Source of the DNA: Sporomusa ovata DSM 2662
GTDB lineage: Bacteria; Bacillota; Negativicutes; Sporomusales; Sporomusaceae
NCBI RefSeq assembly: GCF_000445445.1
Contig: NZ_ASXP01000004.1
Span: 1-64,000 of the forward strand
Direction: 5' to 3'
Length of the DNA: 64,000 nt
Each line of letters begins with the position of its first letter. The stretch's first letter is position 1. Of the stretch, positions 1-8,970 are shown piece after piece. Position numbers and translations under genes: made by a program. Under the pieces are notes generated by a model. That model was not told where the DNA came from and did no database searches. It worked only from the letters and a program-made list of their open reading frames with translations.

Positions 1-410
1 CGCATTTGGCTATTGGACTAGGCATAAAAGCCTGCATAGAAGGGTACAGAGTGCTATTTACCACCGTACCTTTATTAGTCAACCAGTTAAAAGAAAGTCG
101 GTCGCAAAAGATACTTCGAGCTTTCGGCAATAAGTTTGCTAAGTATGACCTGGTAATTGCCGACGAACTGGGCTATATCTCATTTGACAAGGAGGGTTCT
201 GAATTACTCTTCACCCATTTATCGCTTAGAAGTGGTCGCAAATCCACGATTATCACCACGAATCTGTCATTTGAACGTTGGAGCGAAATTTTTCATGATC
301 CGGTAATGACAGCAGCCATGGTGGATCGGCTGACTCATAAGTCTTATCTTATTAACATGAATGGTAATTCCTTCCGTTTAAAGGAAACCAAAGCATGGAT
401 GCAAACCTAA
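1..410 (+). CDS. istB: IS21-family helper ATPase IstB, 5'-truncated by window edge
   Basis: C-terminal part of the AAA+ helper protein of IS21-family transposons; in the family it works with transposase IstA to choose and activate the target. The frame is open to the first base, reading ...HLAIGLGIKA, the stretch that follows the Walker A lysine in IstB. A Walker B-like VIADELGYI and the sensor segment TIITTNLSFERW follow. The stop at 408-410 is in the normal position for the family. The P-loop and IstA lie outside the window. It is the last gene of an element whose right end runs into the CRISPR array. Confident on family; whether the element is intact cannot be judged. Confidence 0.9.
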   Translation, partial: HLAIGLGIKACIEGYRVLFTTVPLLVNQLKESRSQKILRAFGNKFAKYDLVIADELGYISFDKEGSELLFTHLSLRSGRKSTIITTNLSFERWSEIFHDPVMTAAMVDRLTHKSYLINMNGNSFRLKETKAWMQT

Positions 411-426
411 TATTTTTTTACCTTCA

Positions 427-486
427 AGTGGGGGAGTTTTCAATTATTATTGTGGCGGATTTTTCAGTTGACAAAAACAATTTGCA
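427..486. repeat. Right terminal repeats of the IS21-family element
   Basis: Two tandem, related 24-base units (427-450 and 451-474) share GTGG, GGA and TTTTCA at the same spacing. IS21 elements carry multiple related repeats just inside their ends, so these mark the right terminus. Candidate CA ends fall at about 477-478 or 485-486. That leaves only about 5 to 15 bases between the transposon and the first CRISPR repeat at 492. The exact junction is inferred. Confidence 0.6.
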
Positions 487-491
487 GCTTT

Positions 492-1677
492 CTTTGACCG
501 TAACATGGATGTATTGAAACTGACCGGCAAGGGCGCGGCGGTAGTCGCAGATCCGGCTTTGACCGTAACATGGATGTATTGAAACGTGAATATTATCAAA
601 TAACGCGAGCAGGGCGGCACCTTTGACCGTAACATGGATGTATTGAAACAATGCCACCCGCCAGTAATGATGACAATCGGCGGCCCTTTGACCGTAACAT
701 GGATGTATTGAAACCGGAATATTCCGGCAAGAGCACCTAAGCCATTTCTCTTTGACCGTAACATGGATGTATTGAAACTCCGAGGCGTATTGGCCTTTTA
801 GTCTAGGCATTTAACTTTGACCGTAACATGGATGTATTGAAACGCTTTATTTGAGGGCTTTAGACCTCCACTGGCAGCTTTGACCGTAACATGGATGTAT
901 TGAAACAGTGGACTAACGTATACCGCACCTACTCCTGTTGACTTTGACCGTAACATGGATGTATTGAAACCAACCACGCAGAGCCAGACAATCAAAGGAG
1001 TGGTAACTTTGACCGTAACATGGATGTATTGAAACTGAGCTATAAAATGGGCAGTACATTGGTCAGCCATCTTTGACCGTAACATGGATGTATTGAAACA
1101 TCTTAATGCCGTTGCCATTGCGCCGCCTGATAGTCTTTGACCGTAACATGGATGTATTGAAACTAGGTGTTTCACACAAGCCTGTCCACCCCATTGCTCT
1201 TTGACCGTAACATGGATGTATTGAAACGCAGTAAACCAATAAGCCAAACCGCCAAATTTTCCCTTTGACCGTAACATGGATGTATTGAAACCTGTTTAAT
1301 TTAGTCTGTTCTTTAACTTGTTCTTCCTTTGACCGTAACATGGATGTATTGAAACCCCAAAGACGTTGATGTAGAGATAACCAAAGAACACTTTGACCGT
1401 AACATGGATGTATTGAAACGCGGCGGCTGATATGTCGGTGCATACGAAAAAGCCTCTTTGACCGTAACATGGATGTATTGAAACACTGTAGCCGCACTGT
1501 CGTCAAGTCCTGTTTCGATCTTTGACCGTAACATGGATGTATTGAAACGTCGTAACGTCCGGCACATTAAATGCTTCAATCGTCTTTGACCGTAACATGG
1601 ATGTATTGAAACCCGAAAAAGGTGGCGATAACATGACAGAAGCAGAAGCTTTGACCATAACATGGATGTATTGATAC
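492..1677 (+). CRISPR. CRISPR array, 19 repeats of 29 bases, 18 spacers, no cas genes in window
   Basis: Nineteen copies of a 29-base repeat that begins CTTTGACCGTAACATGG and ends ATGTATTGAAAC, separated by 18 spacers of 34 to 36 bases with no shared sequence. Repeats start at 492, 557, 621, 686, 750, 815, 878, 942, 1007, 1071, 1135, 1199, 1263, 1327, 1391, 1456, 1520, 1584 and 1649. Eighteen are identical. The last (1649-1677) has two changes (G9 to A, A27 to T), marking it as the old, leader-distal end. The 3' ATTGAAAC is the usual 8-base crRNA handle of type I-B and some type I-A/III repeats, so crRNAs are inferred to read on the + strand. No cas gene is adjacent within the window. Confidence 0.98.
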
Positions 1678-1700
1678 TAGACATCGACAAAAAGAATTGT

Positions 1701-1730
1701 TTGTATCCTTTGCCCATTATTTTGTAGTAT
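1701..1730 (+). promoter_or_regulatory. Candidate SigA promoter for the HAD gene
   Basis: TTGTAT (1701-1706) and TAGTAT (1725-1730) with an 18-base spacer, placed just after the last CRISPR repeat and 34 bases before the proposed start of the HAD gene. Moderate match to consensus. Confidence 0.45.
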
Positions 1731-1763
1731 ACTTTCAGAATACGAAGCAGAAAGTAGGTTTTT

Positions 1764-2384
1764 ATCATACAGAACATAATATTTGACGTTGACGGTACTT
1801 TATGGGATACAACGGAAGTGGTAGCTCAAGCCTGGAACAAGGCCATATCTGAAGTTGGCGGAACTGCGGCAGTGGTAAGTGCTGCAGTATTAAAGAAAGA
1901 GTTCGGTAAGACGATGAAGGTCATCGCCGATAGGTTATTTTATGATGCCGATGAGAGAACGAAAGAGTTGCTAATGAAAAAGTGTTGCATATATGAGCAT
2001 GAGGCACTGGAAGAAAATACGGATAACCTGCTATTTCCCGATGTTGTAGAAACCATAAAAAAACTTTCCGAGAAATATCGTTTATTCATTGTAAGTAATT
2101 GCCAAGAGGGCTATATTGAATTGTTTATGAAAAAGGCGGGTATTGAACTATATATTAAAGATTGGGAATGCTTTGGCAACACCGGCAAAGGAAAAGGCGA
2201 AAACATCATGCTACTAGTGAAAAGAAATAATTTAACCGATGTTGTATATGTTGGCGATACTCAGGGGGATTATGAGGCAACACAAATGGCTCAGATTCCT
2301 TTTATCTTTGCAAAGTATGGTTTTGGTCATGTGGAAAACTATGATAGGGCGATCAATAGAATAAAAGAGCTGCTGATTTTGTAA
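1764..2384 (+). CDS. HAD-superfamily phosphatase without a canonical start codon
   Basis: Haloacid dehalogenase-like hydrolase resembling phosphoglycolate phosphatases. All four HAD motifs are present: nucleophile motif FDVDGTLWD (bases 1782-1808), motif II with the serine in FIVSNC, a lysine segment in GNTGKGKGE, and the acidic motif VVYVGDTQGD. The substrate cannot be told. The catalytic DxD is upstream of the first ATG/GTG/TTG in frame (GTG at 1818). The frame is closed by TAG at 1755-1757, leaving only ATC (1764) or ATA (1767) as starts. Expected N-terminus: (M)IQNIIFDVDGT. Either a rare start codon is used or the start has mutated. It lies between the CRISPR array and a good terminator, transcribed alone. 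Confidence 0.85.
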   Translation: MIQNIIFDVDGTLWDTTEVVAQAWNKAISEVGGTAAVVSAAVLKKEFGKTMKVIADRLFYDADERTKELLMKKCCIYEHEALEENTDNLLFPDVVETIKKLSEKYRLFIVSNCQEGYIELFMKKAGIELYIKDWECFGNTGKGKGENIMLLVKRNNLTDVVYVGDTQGDYEATQMAQIPFIFAKYGFGHVENYDRAINRIKELLIL

Positions 2385-2430
2385 TTATGGTGGGGGACGG
2401 GGGCCTAACATTCACTCCAGTAATAGCCAA

Positions 2431-2460
2431 GGCTTCATGAACACTCATGAAGCCTTTTTT
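2431..2460 (+). terminator. Intrinsic terminator after the HAD gene
   Basis: Perfect 10-bp stem GGCTTCATGA / TCATGAAGCC with loop ACAC, followed by six T. Confidence 0.9.
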
Positions 2461-2623
2461 ACGCCTAAAAATAGGTAAGAAACATCAAACTGTAGTTGTT
2501 TTTTATCAAAAACTACAACTACTGGTAAAAAATATTATGTGAAATAATACCCTGTTTTATTTTTTGTTTTTCGTACACACTAAAATTGCAAGCAAATAAT
2601 AATAAAATTAAGGGGGCAAACAT

Positions 2624-4195
2624 ATGTCAGAGTATAAAGGCCGCCTTACTTATGCAAAAGGCACCTATATGGAATTTGTCGTTGCTCCTAATCAAGATGT
2701 TGATTTTGGCAATATTTTAGTTGTTGAAGGCAAAAACCAGGATCGATTCTATATTCGCGCGTACGACTTTAAGATTAAGTCACGTTGGTCAGGAATGAAT
2801 GGTGTCAGCTATTTGATGAGCAAACTTGATGAAAATGGGCAAGTGGCTAACCAGGAAGAGCTTGATTTTTACCTGGGCGGTAACCATACTGTTAAAATTG
2901 GTATTGCCGAACAGCTTTGTTATGTTGATGCTGAGGGGCAGATATTTAACCCTAAAACTTGTCCTGATTTTTTTTGTGAGGTTCGCGGTTTAACTGCCGA
3001 TGATACTGCTTTACTAGCTGAAATGAAGGGTGACCTCGAAATTGGTTATTTAAAAAGTGGCCGGGAAGTCCTTAAGTTACCTGTCGGTATATTTGGCTCC
3101 AAAGCCATTACCGAACATATCGGCATTTTTGGCACGACCGGGTCAGGAAAAAGTAATCTTGTAAAAGTACTTTCCAGTTCGATTATTGACAGCAACAACT
3201 ATGGCTTGCTAATTTTTGATGTTCATAATGAGTATTACCGCGATTTGTCACTTCATCCCAAAGTGAACGAACGATTAGTAGTTTATAATACCAATCCGGA
3301 ACCTGAACGGAAAAATGTGAATAAACTGGTGCTGAACTATAATGAAGTTGATCCTGAAGATATTACAGCTTGCGCAACCTTCAGTGACCCGCAGCTTGAT
3401 GCTATCTATAAGCTGTCGTCTGTTTGGCAGGATCGCTGGATGGAGTATATTTTAAAATATGAGGCTGAGGATATTATTGAAGAGATAGCCGGTTGTACCG
3501 GTCAAAAATTTCAATCCCGTACAATCAGTAAGATTAAAAGTATTTGCTGGAACTTAGAGCAAGAATTGAATATTACTACTGAAATTGATGATTTTGGAGA
3601 AATAACTGCTGTCGGGCAAATGCTAAAAGATTTGGAACAAGGTAAAGTGGTATTGATAGAACTTAAAAATATCTCCCCTGTCGGTGAGCAGGCGTTGTCA
3701 ACCTTGCTGTCCAAAAAGCTGCTGCACCATTATGCCAATAAGTCCGAACTGGCACGTTCTGAGGCTAAGCCAATATTGATTGTGCTTGAAGAAGCGCATC
3801 GTTTCCTGGGTAAAAAAGAGCAAAGTACACAAAATGTATTTGCCAAACTGGTTAGCGAAGCCCGAAAATTTAATATTGGGTTATGTGTTGTAGACCAACA
3901 ACCCCGCCTATTAGCAGATAAAGTATTGTCACAACTAAATACCTTATTTATATTGGGTCTGGCTTCCAAAGCGGATCGAGGTAAACTGGAGTCTATGTGC
4001 CGTAAAGATATATTGCAGCAACGCAATGAAATTAAAAATCTGGATTGCGGGGAAATGATTATCGCTACAAATTATATGCGCTTTGCTGCCCCGGTAAAGG
4101 TTCACAAATTTGAGGACTATCTAACCCGCGTTTATAGTGACATGCCTGCATTGCCCGCATCTGCTCTTCTCCCACAACCGGCATTAGCAATTTGA
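2624..4195 (+). CDS. HerA-like ATPase (DUF87 family)
   Basis: 523-residue hexameric-type ATPase of the HerA/FtsK superfamily. Walker A GTTGSGKS lies at about residues 170-177 and Walker B IVLEEAHRF at about 385-393. The N-terminal 160 residues fit the HAS-barrel domain of the family. HerA proteins are DNA translocases that in archaea pair with the nuclease NurA for end resection, and in bacteria often occur in defence cassettes. Here no NurA, Sir2 or other nuclease partner is next to it, so its role is open. Start ATG 2624 follows a strong AAGGGGGC. It stands alone: a terminator precedes it and yqfC follows after 81 bases. Domain call confident, function unknown. Confidence 0.85.
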   Translation: MSEYKGRLTYAKGTYMEFVVAPNQDVDFGNILVVEGKNQDRFYIRAYDFKIKSRWSGMNGVSYLMSKLDENGQVANQEELDFYLGGNHTVKIGIAEQLCYVDAEGQIFNPKTCPDFFCEVRGLTADDTALLAEMKGDLEIGYLKSGREVLKLPVGIFGSKAITEHIGIFGTTGSGKSNLVKVLSSSIIDSNNYGLLIFDVHNEYYRDLSLHPKVNERLVVYNTNPEPERKNVNKLVLNYNEVDPEDITACATFSDPQLDAIYKLSSVWQDRWMEYILKYEAEDIIEEIAGCTGQKFQSRTISKIKSICWNLEQELNITTEIDDFGEITAVGQMLKDLEQGKVVLIELKNISPVGEQALSTLLSKKLLHHYANKSELARSEAKPILIVLEEAHRFLGKKEQSTQNVFAKLVSEARKFNIGLCVVDQQPRLLADKVLSQLNTLFILGLASKADRGKLESMCRKDILQQRNEIKNLDCGEMIIATNYMRFAAPVKVHKFEDYLTRVYSDMPALPASALLPQPALAI

Positions 4196-4276
4196 AGAGT
4201 CTTACTGAAACTCCCCTTCTCATGTACTAATTAGCCTATTGTTAGGCATACATTGGTATATGAGGGGGGATTTCAC

Positions 4277-4552
4277 ATGTTACGCCGTAAGGGAAGATTA
4301 CAGTCTTTGGCTGGACTTTTGGAAATACCACAAGATATTGTGATGGATTTGCCGCGCATAACGATGCTTGGCAATAAACAACTGTTAGTTGAAAACCATA
4401 AAGGGATAATTGAATATACCCCTTCACTTGTTCGAATAAAACTCAGTCAGGGAGAATTGTTTATTTACGGTCAAATGTTAACCCTGGGAAATCTCCAGGC
4501 TGAGCAAATTCTAGTTGAAGGTGTGGTGCAAAAGGTTAATTATGATATTTAA
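4277..4552 (+). CDS. yqfC: Sporulation protein YqfC
   Basis: 91-residue member of the YabP/YqfC family. In Bacillus yqfC is under SigE control in the mother cell during sporulation and lies just before yqfD, as here. The start is placed at ATG 4277 because GAGGGGGGA (4262-4270) is well spaced before it. The protein begins MLRRKGRLQ and contains LEIPQDIVMDLPRITMLGN, typical of the family. Its last codons overlap the start of yqfD by 11 bases, implying translational coupling. Length matches the family. Confidence 0.9.
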   Translation: MLRRKGRLQSLAGLLEIPQDIVMDLPRITMLGNKQLLVENHKGIIEYTPSLVRIKLSQGELFIYGQMLTLGNLQAEQILVEGVVQKVNYDI

Positions 4553-5753
4553 TGCGAATTATCTGCGTGGCGCCGTGAAAATCCGCCTCAGCGGTCCTAT
4601 GCCTGAGCGGTTTATTAATCTTTGTATTGTTGAACATATTTTACTATGGGGTATCACTAAAACTGACGAAGATTTGATTGCCTGGATCAGGTTGGATGAT
4701 TTTTTTCGAATTCGACCTTTGGTGATATGCAGTCACATCAAAGTAAAAGTACTTACATATCGCGGCTTGCCTTTTGTTATTAAACGCATCAAACAGCGGA
4801 AAATGCTGCTGCTGGGAGCGATTTTATTTTTTTCTTTGCTCTACACCCTGTCTTCTTACATTTGGTTTGTTGAGATTACCGGTTTAAAAAATATACCTGA
4901 ACAAGAAGTAAGAACTATTGCCGAGCAGTATGGTTTGAAGGCGGGTGCCATAAAAAATAATATTAATAGCAAAGCGGTTGAACGGGAAATAGCATTACAG
5001 GTTCCGGAAGTAGCATGGGTAGGAATTAATTTTACCGGAACCCGGGCAGTTGTAGAAATCGTTGAAAAAACCATGCCTAAGCAGGAAGATAAAGCCCCGG
5101 CGCACCTTGTTGCCGGCAAAGATGGCGTAATTACTGAAATTATTGTTTTAGCCGGGCAGGCGGCAGTAAAAAATGGTGATACCGTCAAGAAAGGTGATCT
5201 GCTAATAAATGGAGTCTTTCTTGAACCTGCGCCAAGTGCACTTGAAGGTCAGCCGCCAATTAGTAACATACCAAAAGAACTTCGCGCCAGAGGTATTATC
5301 AAAGCCCGGATATGGTATGAGGGCTATGCGGAAACCGAGTTGAAACAAACTACAGTTACCCGTACCGGTAATCAGCATATAGCGGTAGCTATGAAAATTG
5401 GCAACTCTGAGGTAGCATTTAATGAGCTTCCAGAGCAACTATACCCAGAGTATGAGACCGAGATTATATATAAACAATTGCCACTATGGAGGAATAGGGA
5501 GGTAGTTGTCGAATCAACTATTACAATATACCGTGAAATAAACACCGAACATAAAGAAAAATCGTTTGAAGAAGCACGCAATGAGGCTCATGCCAAAGCC
5601 TTGCAGGCAGTGCAAAGTAGTATTCCGGAAACAGCCCAGATAGTATCGCGCAATTATGAAGTATTAAAAACTCCGGCAGAGGACATAGTTAGAGTAAAAG
5701 TAAATGTGGAAACCATCGAAGATATTGGGCAAACTATTAATATTTACCAGTAA
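4542..5753 (+). CDS. yqfD: Sporulation protein YqfD
   Basis: 403-residue membrane protein, partner of YqfC in the sporulation programme of endospore formers. The N-terminus MIFNANYLRGAVKIRLSG, then PERFINLC, is the family signature. A single membrane segment (KMLLLGAILFFSLLYTLSSY) sits near residues 85-105, followed by a FtsQ/POTRA-like part (ITGLKNIPEQEVRTIAEQYG) and a large outer domain. ATG 4542 is chosen by homology; an in-frame ATG at 4515 would add nine residues inside yqfC. Its presence indicates that the organism sporulates. phoH follows in the same order as in Bacillus. Confidence 0.92.
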   Translation: MIFNANYLRGAVKIRLSGPMPERFINLCIVEHILLWGITKTDEDLIAWIRLDDFFRIRPLVICSHIKVKVLTYRGLPFVIKRIKQRKMLLLGAILFFSLLYTLSSYIWFVEITGLKNIPEQEVRTIAEQYGLKAGAIKNNINSKAVEREIALQVPEVAWVGINFTGTRAVVEIVEKTMPKQEDKAPAHLVAGKDGVITEIIVLAGQAAVKNGDTVKKGDLLINGVFLEPAPSALEGQPPISNIPKELRARGIIKARIWYEGYAETELKQTTVTRTGNQHIAVAMKIGNSEVAFNELPEQLYPEYETEIIYKQLPLWRNREVVVESTITIYREINTEHKEKSFEEARNEAHAKALQAVQSSIPETAQIVSRNYEVLKTPAEDIVRVKVNVETIEDIGQTINIYQ

Positions 5754-5779
5754 TTATTCTAGTAGGGGGCATTGTTTTT

Positions 5780-6733
5780 TTGGAAAAACGAATTAATTTT
5801 GTAGATACTAAGGAAGCTATCGCTGTTTTAGGAAGAAATGACGAATATTTAGGATTAATTAACCAACATTTTTCCTGTAAAATGACAGCAAGGGGAACAG
5901 AATTAATTTTGGATGGCCAGGATGGTGAAGTCGGGCAGCTTACGCGTTTGTTTAATGAGCTAACTTATCTGTACAGAGAAGGCAATCCGGTAACAAGCCA
6001 TGATGTACGTTATAGTATCCAGATGATTCTTAATGGTCAGGCGGATTTTCTTCACCAAATGTTTGCCGATACTGTTTTGGTCACAGCCAAAGGTCGCCAT
6101 ATTAAACCCAAAACCCTTGGACAGAGCTACTATTTGGAGGCCATTCGCCGCAATCATATTACCTTCGGAATAGGGCCGGCAGGAACAGGGAAGACTTATC
6201 TTGCAGTTGCTATGGCAGCATTTTCCCTAAAAAATAAGCAGGTAGAAAAAATTATTTTGACTCGTCCGGCAGTGGAAGCTGGCGAGAAGCTTGGTTTTTT
6301 ACCTGGGGATTTACAAGAAAAGGTTGATCCTTATTTGCGGCCTTTGTATGATGCCATGTATGATATCTTGGGAATGGATACTGTACAAAAGTATATGGCC
6401 AAAAATATTATTGAAGTGGCACCTTTAGCTTATATGCGGGGACGTACACTTGAGGATTCCTTTATCATTTTGGACGAAGCCCAAAACACAACTGCTGAGC
6501 AAATGAAAATGTTTCTAACAAGAATGGGCTTTGGTTCAAAAATGGTAATAACCGGTGACATAACTCAAATTGATTTACCAACAGGGGTTAAATCAGGTCT
6601 TAGGCATGCCCAAGCTGTGCTGGCAGAGGTACCTGGTATTGCAATGCTTACTTTAAATGAAGGTGATGTAGTACGACATGAAATAGTCAGCCGTATCATC
6701 AAAGCTTACGCACAGTATGATCAAAAGCAATAA
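5780..6733 (+). CDS. phoH: PhoH-family ATPase
   Basis: 317-residue P-loop ATPase of the PhoH (YbeZ/PhoL) family, with a presumed role in RNA metabolism; the gene is conserved next to ybeY. Walker A GPAGTGKT is at about residues 132-139 and Walker B FIILDEAQN at about 228-236. Start is TTG 5780 after AGTAGGGGG. Length is typical. It belongs to the yqfC-yqfD-phoH-yqfF-ybeY-dgkA-cdd-era order shared with Bacillus and many Clostridia, a run that links sporulation, ribosome maturation and cell-envelope functions. Confidence 0.95.
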   Translation: MEKRINFVDTKEAIAVLGRNDEYLGLINQHFSCKMTARGTELILDGQDGEVGQLTRLFNELTYLYREGNPVTSHDVRYSIQMILNGQADFLHQMFADTVLVTAKGRHIKPKTLGQSYYLEAIRRNHITFGIGPAGTGKTYLAVAMAAFSLKNKQVEKIILTRPAVEAGEKLGFLPGDLQEKVDPYLRPLYDAMYDILGMDTVQKYMAKNIIEVAPLAYMRGRTLEDSFIILDEAQNTTAEQMKMFLTRMGFGSKMVITGDITQIDLPTGVKSGLRHAQAVLAEVPGIAMLTLNEGDVVRHEIVSRIIKAYAQYDQKQ

Positions 6734-6789
6734 CTATAGCTCGCGTTGGTCCTATAAAACGCTGAGCAGTGGTATGGAGTGAAAGAAAG

Positions 6790-8970
6790 ATGATATCGGT
6801 TAATAATAAGTTGCGGAATTTATTTGCGCAGCCGGTCAATATACAGACCCATTCAATAGTACGCCGCACCGTGGTATTTTTCATTTTCTTTGCCTTATAT
6901 ATGCTTTGTTTATCAGCTGATTTTATTCCAGAAAAAATATCACTGCAAATTGGTCAGGTTAGTGACCGGGATGTAATTGCACCGAGAACAGTGTCTTATA
7001 TTGACAATGTAAAAACTAAGAAACTTGAGCTGGAAGTTATGGCCAGTGTGGCTAATGTCTATGATATGGATATTGCTGTCATGGCCAAAGCCGAGGATGA
7101 TGTCAAAACCATTTTTCGTACAGCCCAAGCCATTCAAGCAGACAAATCACTGACCGCTGAACAAAAAATGGAAAAGCTTACCCGCGAATTACCAGTCGTA
7201 TTGCCTAGTACAGTGGTTCACGGGCTGCTGAATTTGGATGATACTGGTCTTTTAAAAACGGAAGATTATACGAAATCTATCTTACGCAAGTATTTACAAC
7301 GCGGCATCAGAGATGATGACATTGATATTGCCAGAAAACAGGTAGTGCTTGACGCAGAAGAATTAGGTCTTGGAAAAAATGCAGAAGCTGTTGTAGCTGG
7401 TATTGCTCAAACCTTGATTAGGCCTAATTTTATTCTAAATGTTCGGGAATCAGACAAGCGTAAGCAATCGGCACTGGCTAATATTGAATCGGTGCGGGAA
7501 ACTGTTCGCAAAGGGCAGATCTTAGTAAGACGTGGTGATATCGTAACTACAGAACAGATTCATGTTATGGAGGAATTAGGCTTATATGCTGGCAATATCA
7601 GTGAAGTAAGAATTTTGGGGCTTACTTTGTTTGTGCTTATAGTAATGGGGATATCCTTAGGCTATTTATATCGGTTTGCAAACCCTATTTATAATAATAA
7701 TATGTATTTAATCTTATTAGGTTTAATTGTTTTAGTTACCTTGCTGATTGCTAAGGTTGCTCATTATTATTCAGATTTTGCCGCACCAATTGCGGCTGGA
7801 GCACTGTTAACGGCCATTTTGATTGATCCCCGGGTAGGGATCTTAATTAGTGTGATTATGGCGATGTTTTTTGGTGTGATTGTAGATCATGACCTGCGCG
7901 CAGTAGTTGCTGCGCTTATTGGTGGTATGGCTGGGGTTTATAGTGTAACCAAAATGGCTCATAGTTATAGTCTCGCACGGGGTGGAGTCTGGATTGCGGT
8001 AATTAATTTCTTAGTAATTGGTTCAACAGGTCTCATCCAACAGCTTAATGGCACAGAAGTACTATTTCAGGGAATGCTTGGTGCCATTAGCGGGATTGCT
8101 TCCGCAGTGATTACTACCGGTCTTTTACCTTATCTCGAGCATGTTTTTAATATTACTACGCCAATCAAGCTGCTGGACTTGGCAAAACCTAACCACCCAC
8201 TGCTGCAGCGTCTGTTATTAAGTGCTCCTGGGACATATCATCACAGTGTACTTGTAGGCAATTTGGCGGAAACCGCTGCGGTAACGGTGGGGGCAGATCC
8301 GGTGGTTGTAAGGGTGGGCGCTTATTATCATGATATTGGGAAACTTAAACGGCCGTATTTTTTTATTGAAAATCAATCAGGCTGTGAAAACCCGCATGAC
8401 AAAATTGCGCCGTCACTTAGCTCGCTCATTGTTATATCCCATATCAAAGATGGGTTTGACTTGTGTAAGGAGTACAAATTACCACAGGTAATAGTAGATA
8501 TCATTCAGCAACATCATGGTACTACACTGGCGTCCTATTTTTATAAACGGGCTACGGAAACGGAACATGGTGAATGTGTTATAGAATCAGACTTTCGCTA
8601 TGAGGGACCGAGACCACAGACCAAAGAGGCCGCCCTTGTTATGCTGGCCGATTCCTGTGAAGCGGCAGTGCGCTCCATTAGTAAGCCTAATGTTAATCGC
8701 ATTGAGGCTACTGTACGAAAAATCATTAGGGAAAGACTGCAAGACGGGCAGCTTGATGAATGCAATCTAACGTTACGCGACCTTACGATTATTGGCGATG
8801 TGTATATTCGACTATTATCCAGCATGTTCCATAGTCGAATTGAATATCCCGAAGCTCTCAAAGAGCTTGAGAGGAGAAAAACAAAAAGTGGAAATAGTAA
8901 TAAACAACCGGCAGGAAAAGATGATAGTAACCACTGCAATGGAACAAATGTTGATGCAAGTATTAAATAA
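6790..8970 (+). CDS. pgpH: 7TM-HD phosphodiesterase, PgpH/YqfF type (c-di-AMP hydrolase)
   Basis: 726-residue membrane protein. Layout: one membrane segment near residues 20-40, an extracytoplasmic 7TMR-HDED domain, seven membrane segments at about 270-450, then a cytoplasmic HD domain with HH (TYHHSVLVGN, about 483), HD (YYHDIGK, about 512) and a downstream histidine pair (QQHHGT). Characterised PgpH proteins hydrolyse c-di-AMP to pApA. ATG 6790 follows GGAGTGAAAGAAAG; an in-frame ATG at 6769 is less well placed. Its 3' end overlaps ybeY by 83 bases. A c-di-AMP riboswitch at 45028 shows that the signal is used by this genome. Confidence 0.93.
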   Translation: MISVNNKLRNLFAQPVNIQTHSIVRRTVVFFIFFALYMLCLSADFIPEKISLQIGQVSDRDVIAPRTVSYIDNVKTKKLELEVMASVANVYDMDIAVMAKAEDDVKTIFRTAQAIQADKSLTAEQKMEKLTRELPVVLPSTVVHGLLNLDDTGLLKTEDYTKSILRKYLQRGIRDDDIDIARKQVVLDAEELGLGKNAEAVVAGIAQTLIRPNFILNVRESDKRKQSALANIESVRETVRKGQILVRRGDIVTTEQIHVMEELGLYAGNISEVRILGLTLFVLIVMGISLGYLYRFANPIYNNNMYLILLGLIVLVTLLIAKVAHYYSDFAAPIAAGALLTAILIDPRVGILISVIMAMFFGVIVDHDLRAVVAALIGGMAGVYSVTKMAHSYSLARGGVWIAVINFLVIGSTGLIQQLNGTEVLFQGMLGAISGIASAVITTGLLPYLEHVFNITTPIKLLDLAKPNHPLLQRLLLSAPGTYHHSVLVGNLAETAAVTVGADPVVVRVGAYYHDIGKLKRPYFFIENQSGCENPHDKIAPSLSSLIVISHIKDGFDLCKEYKLPQVIVDIIQQHHGTTLASYFYKRATETEHGECVIESDFRYEGPRPQTKEAALVMLADSCEAAVRSISKPNVNRIEATVRKIIRERLQDGQLDECNLTLRDLTIIGDVYIRLLSSMFHSRIEYPEALKELERRKTKSGNSNKQPAGKDDSNHCNGTNVDASIK

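Noticed and set aside
424..1777. Long reverse-strand reading frames across this stretch with repeated CFNTSMLRSK/FQYIHVTVK-like peptides
   Set aside because: They are translations of the CRISPR repeat in three frames; the period of about 64 bases explains the repetition.
3511..4026. Reverse-strand frames inside the HerA gene (and similar antisense frames inside glyS, rpoD, glnN, thrS and others)
   Set aside because: No ribosome sites or domains; they mirror codon bias of the real gene on the other strand.
492..4195. CRISPR array, HAD gene and HerA considered as one new defence island
   Set aside because: Separate promoters and a strong terminator at 2431 divide them, and no effector or cas gene is present; proximity alone is not evidence.
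8792..8888. Longer ybeY starting at ATG 8792
   Set aside because: The extra 32 residues lie in the pgpH reading region, have no family similarity and would deepen the overlap; GTG 8888 matches the family start.
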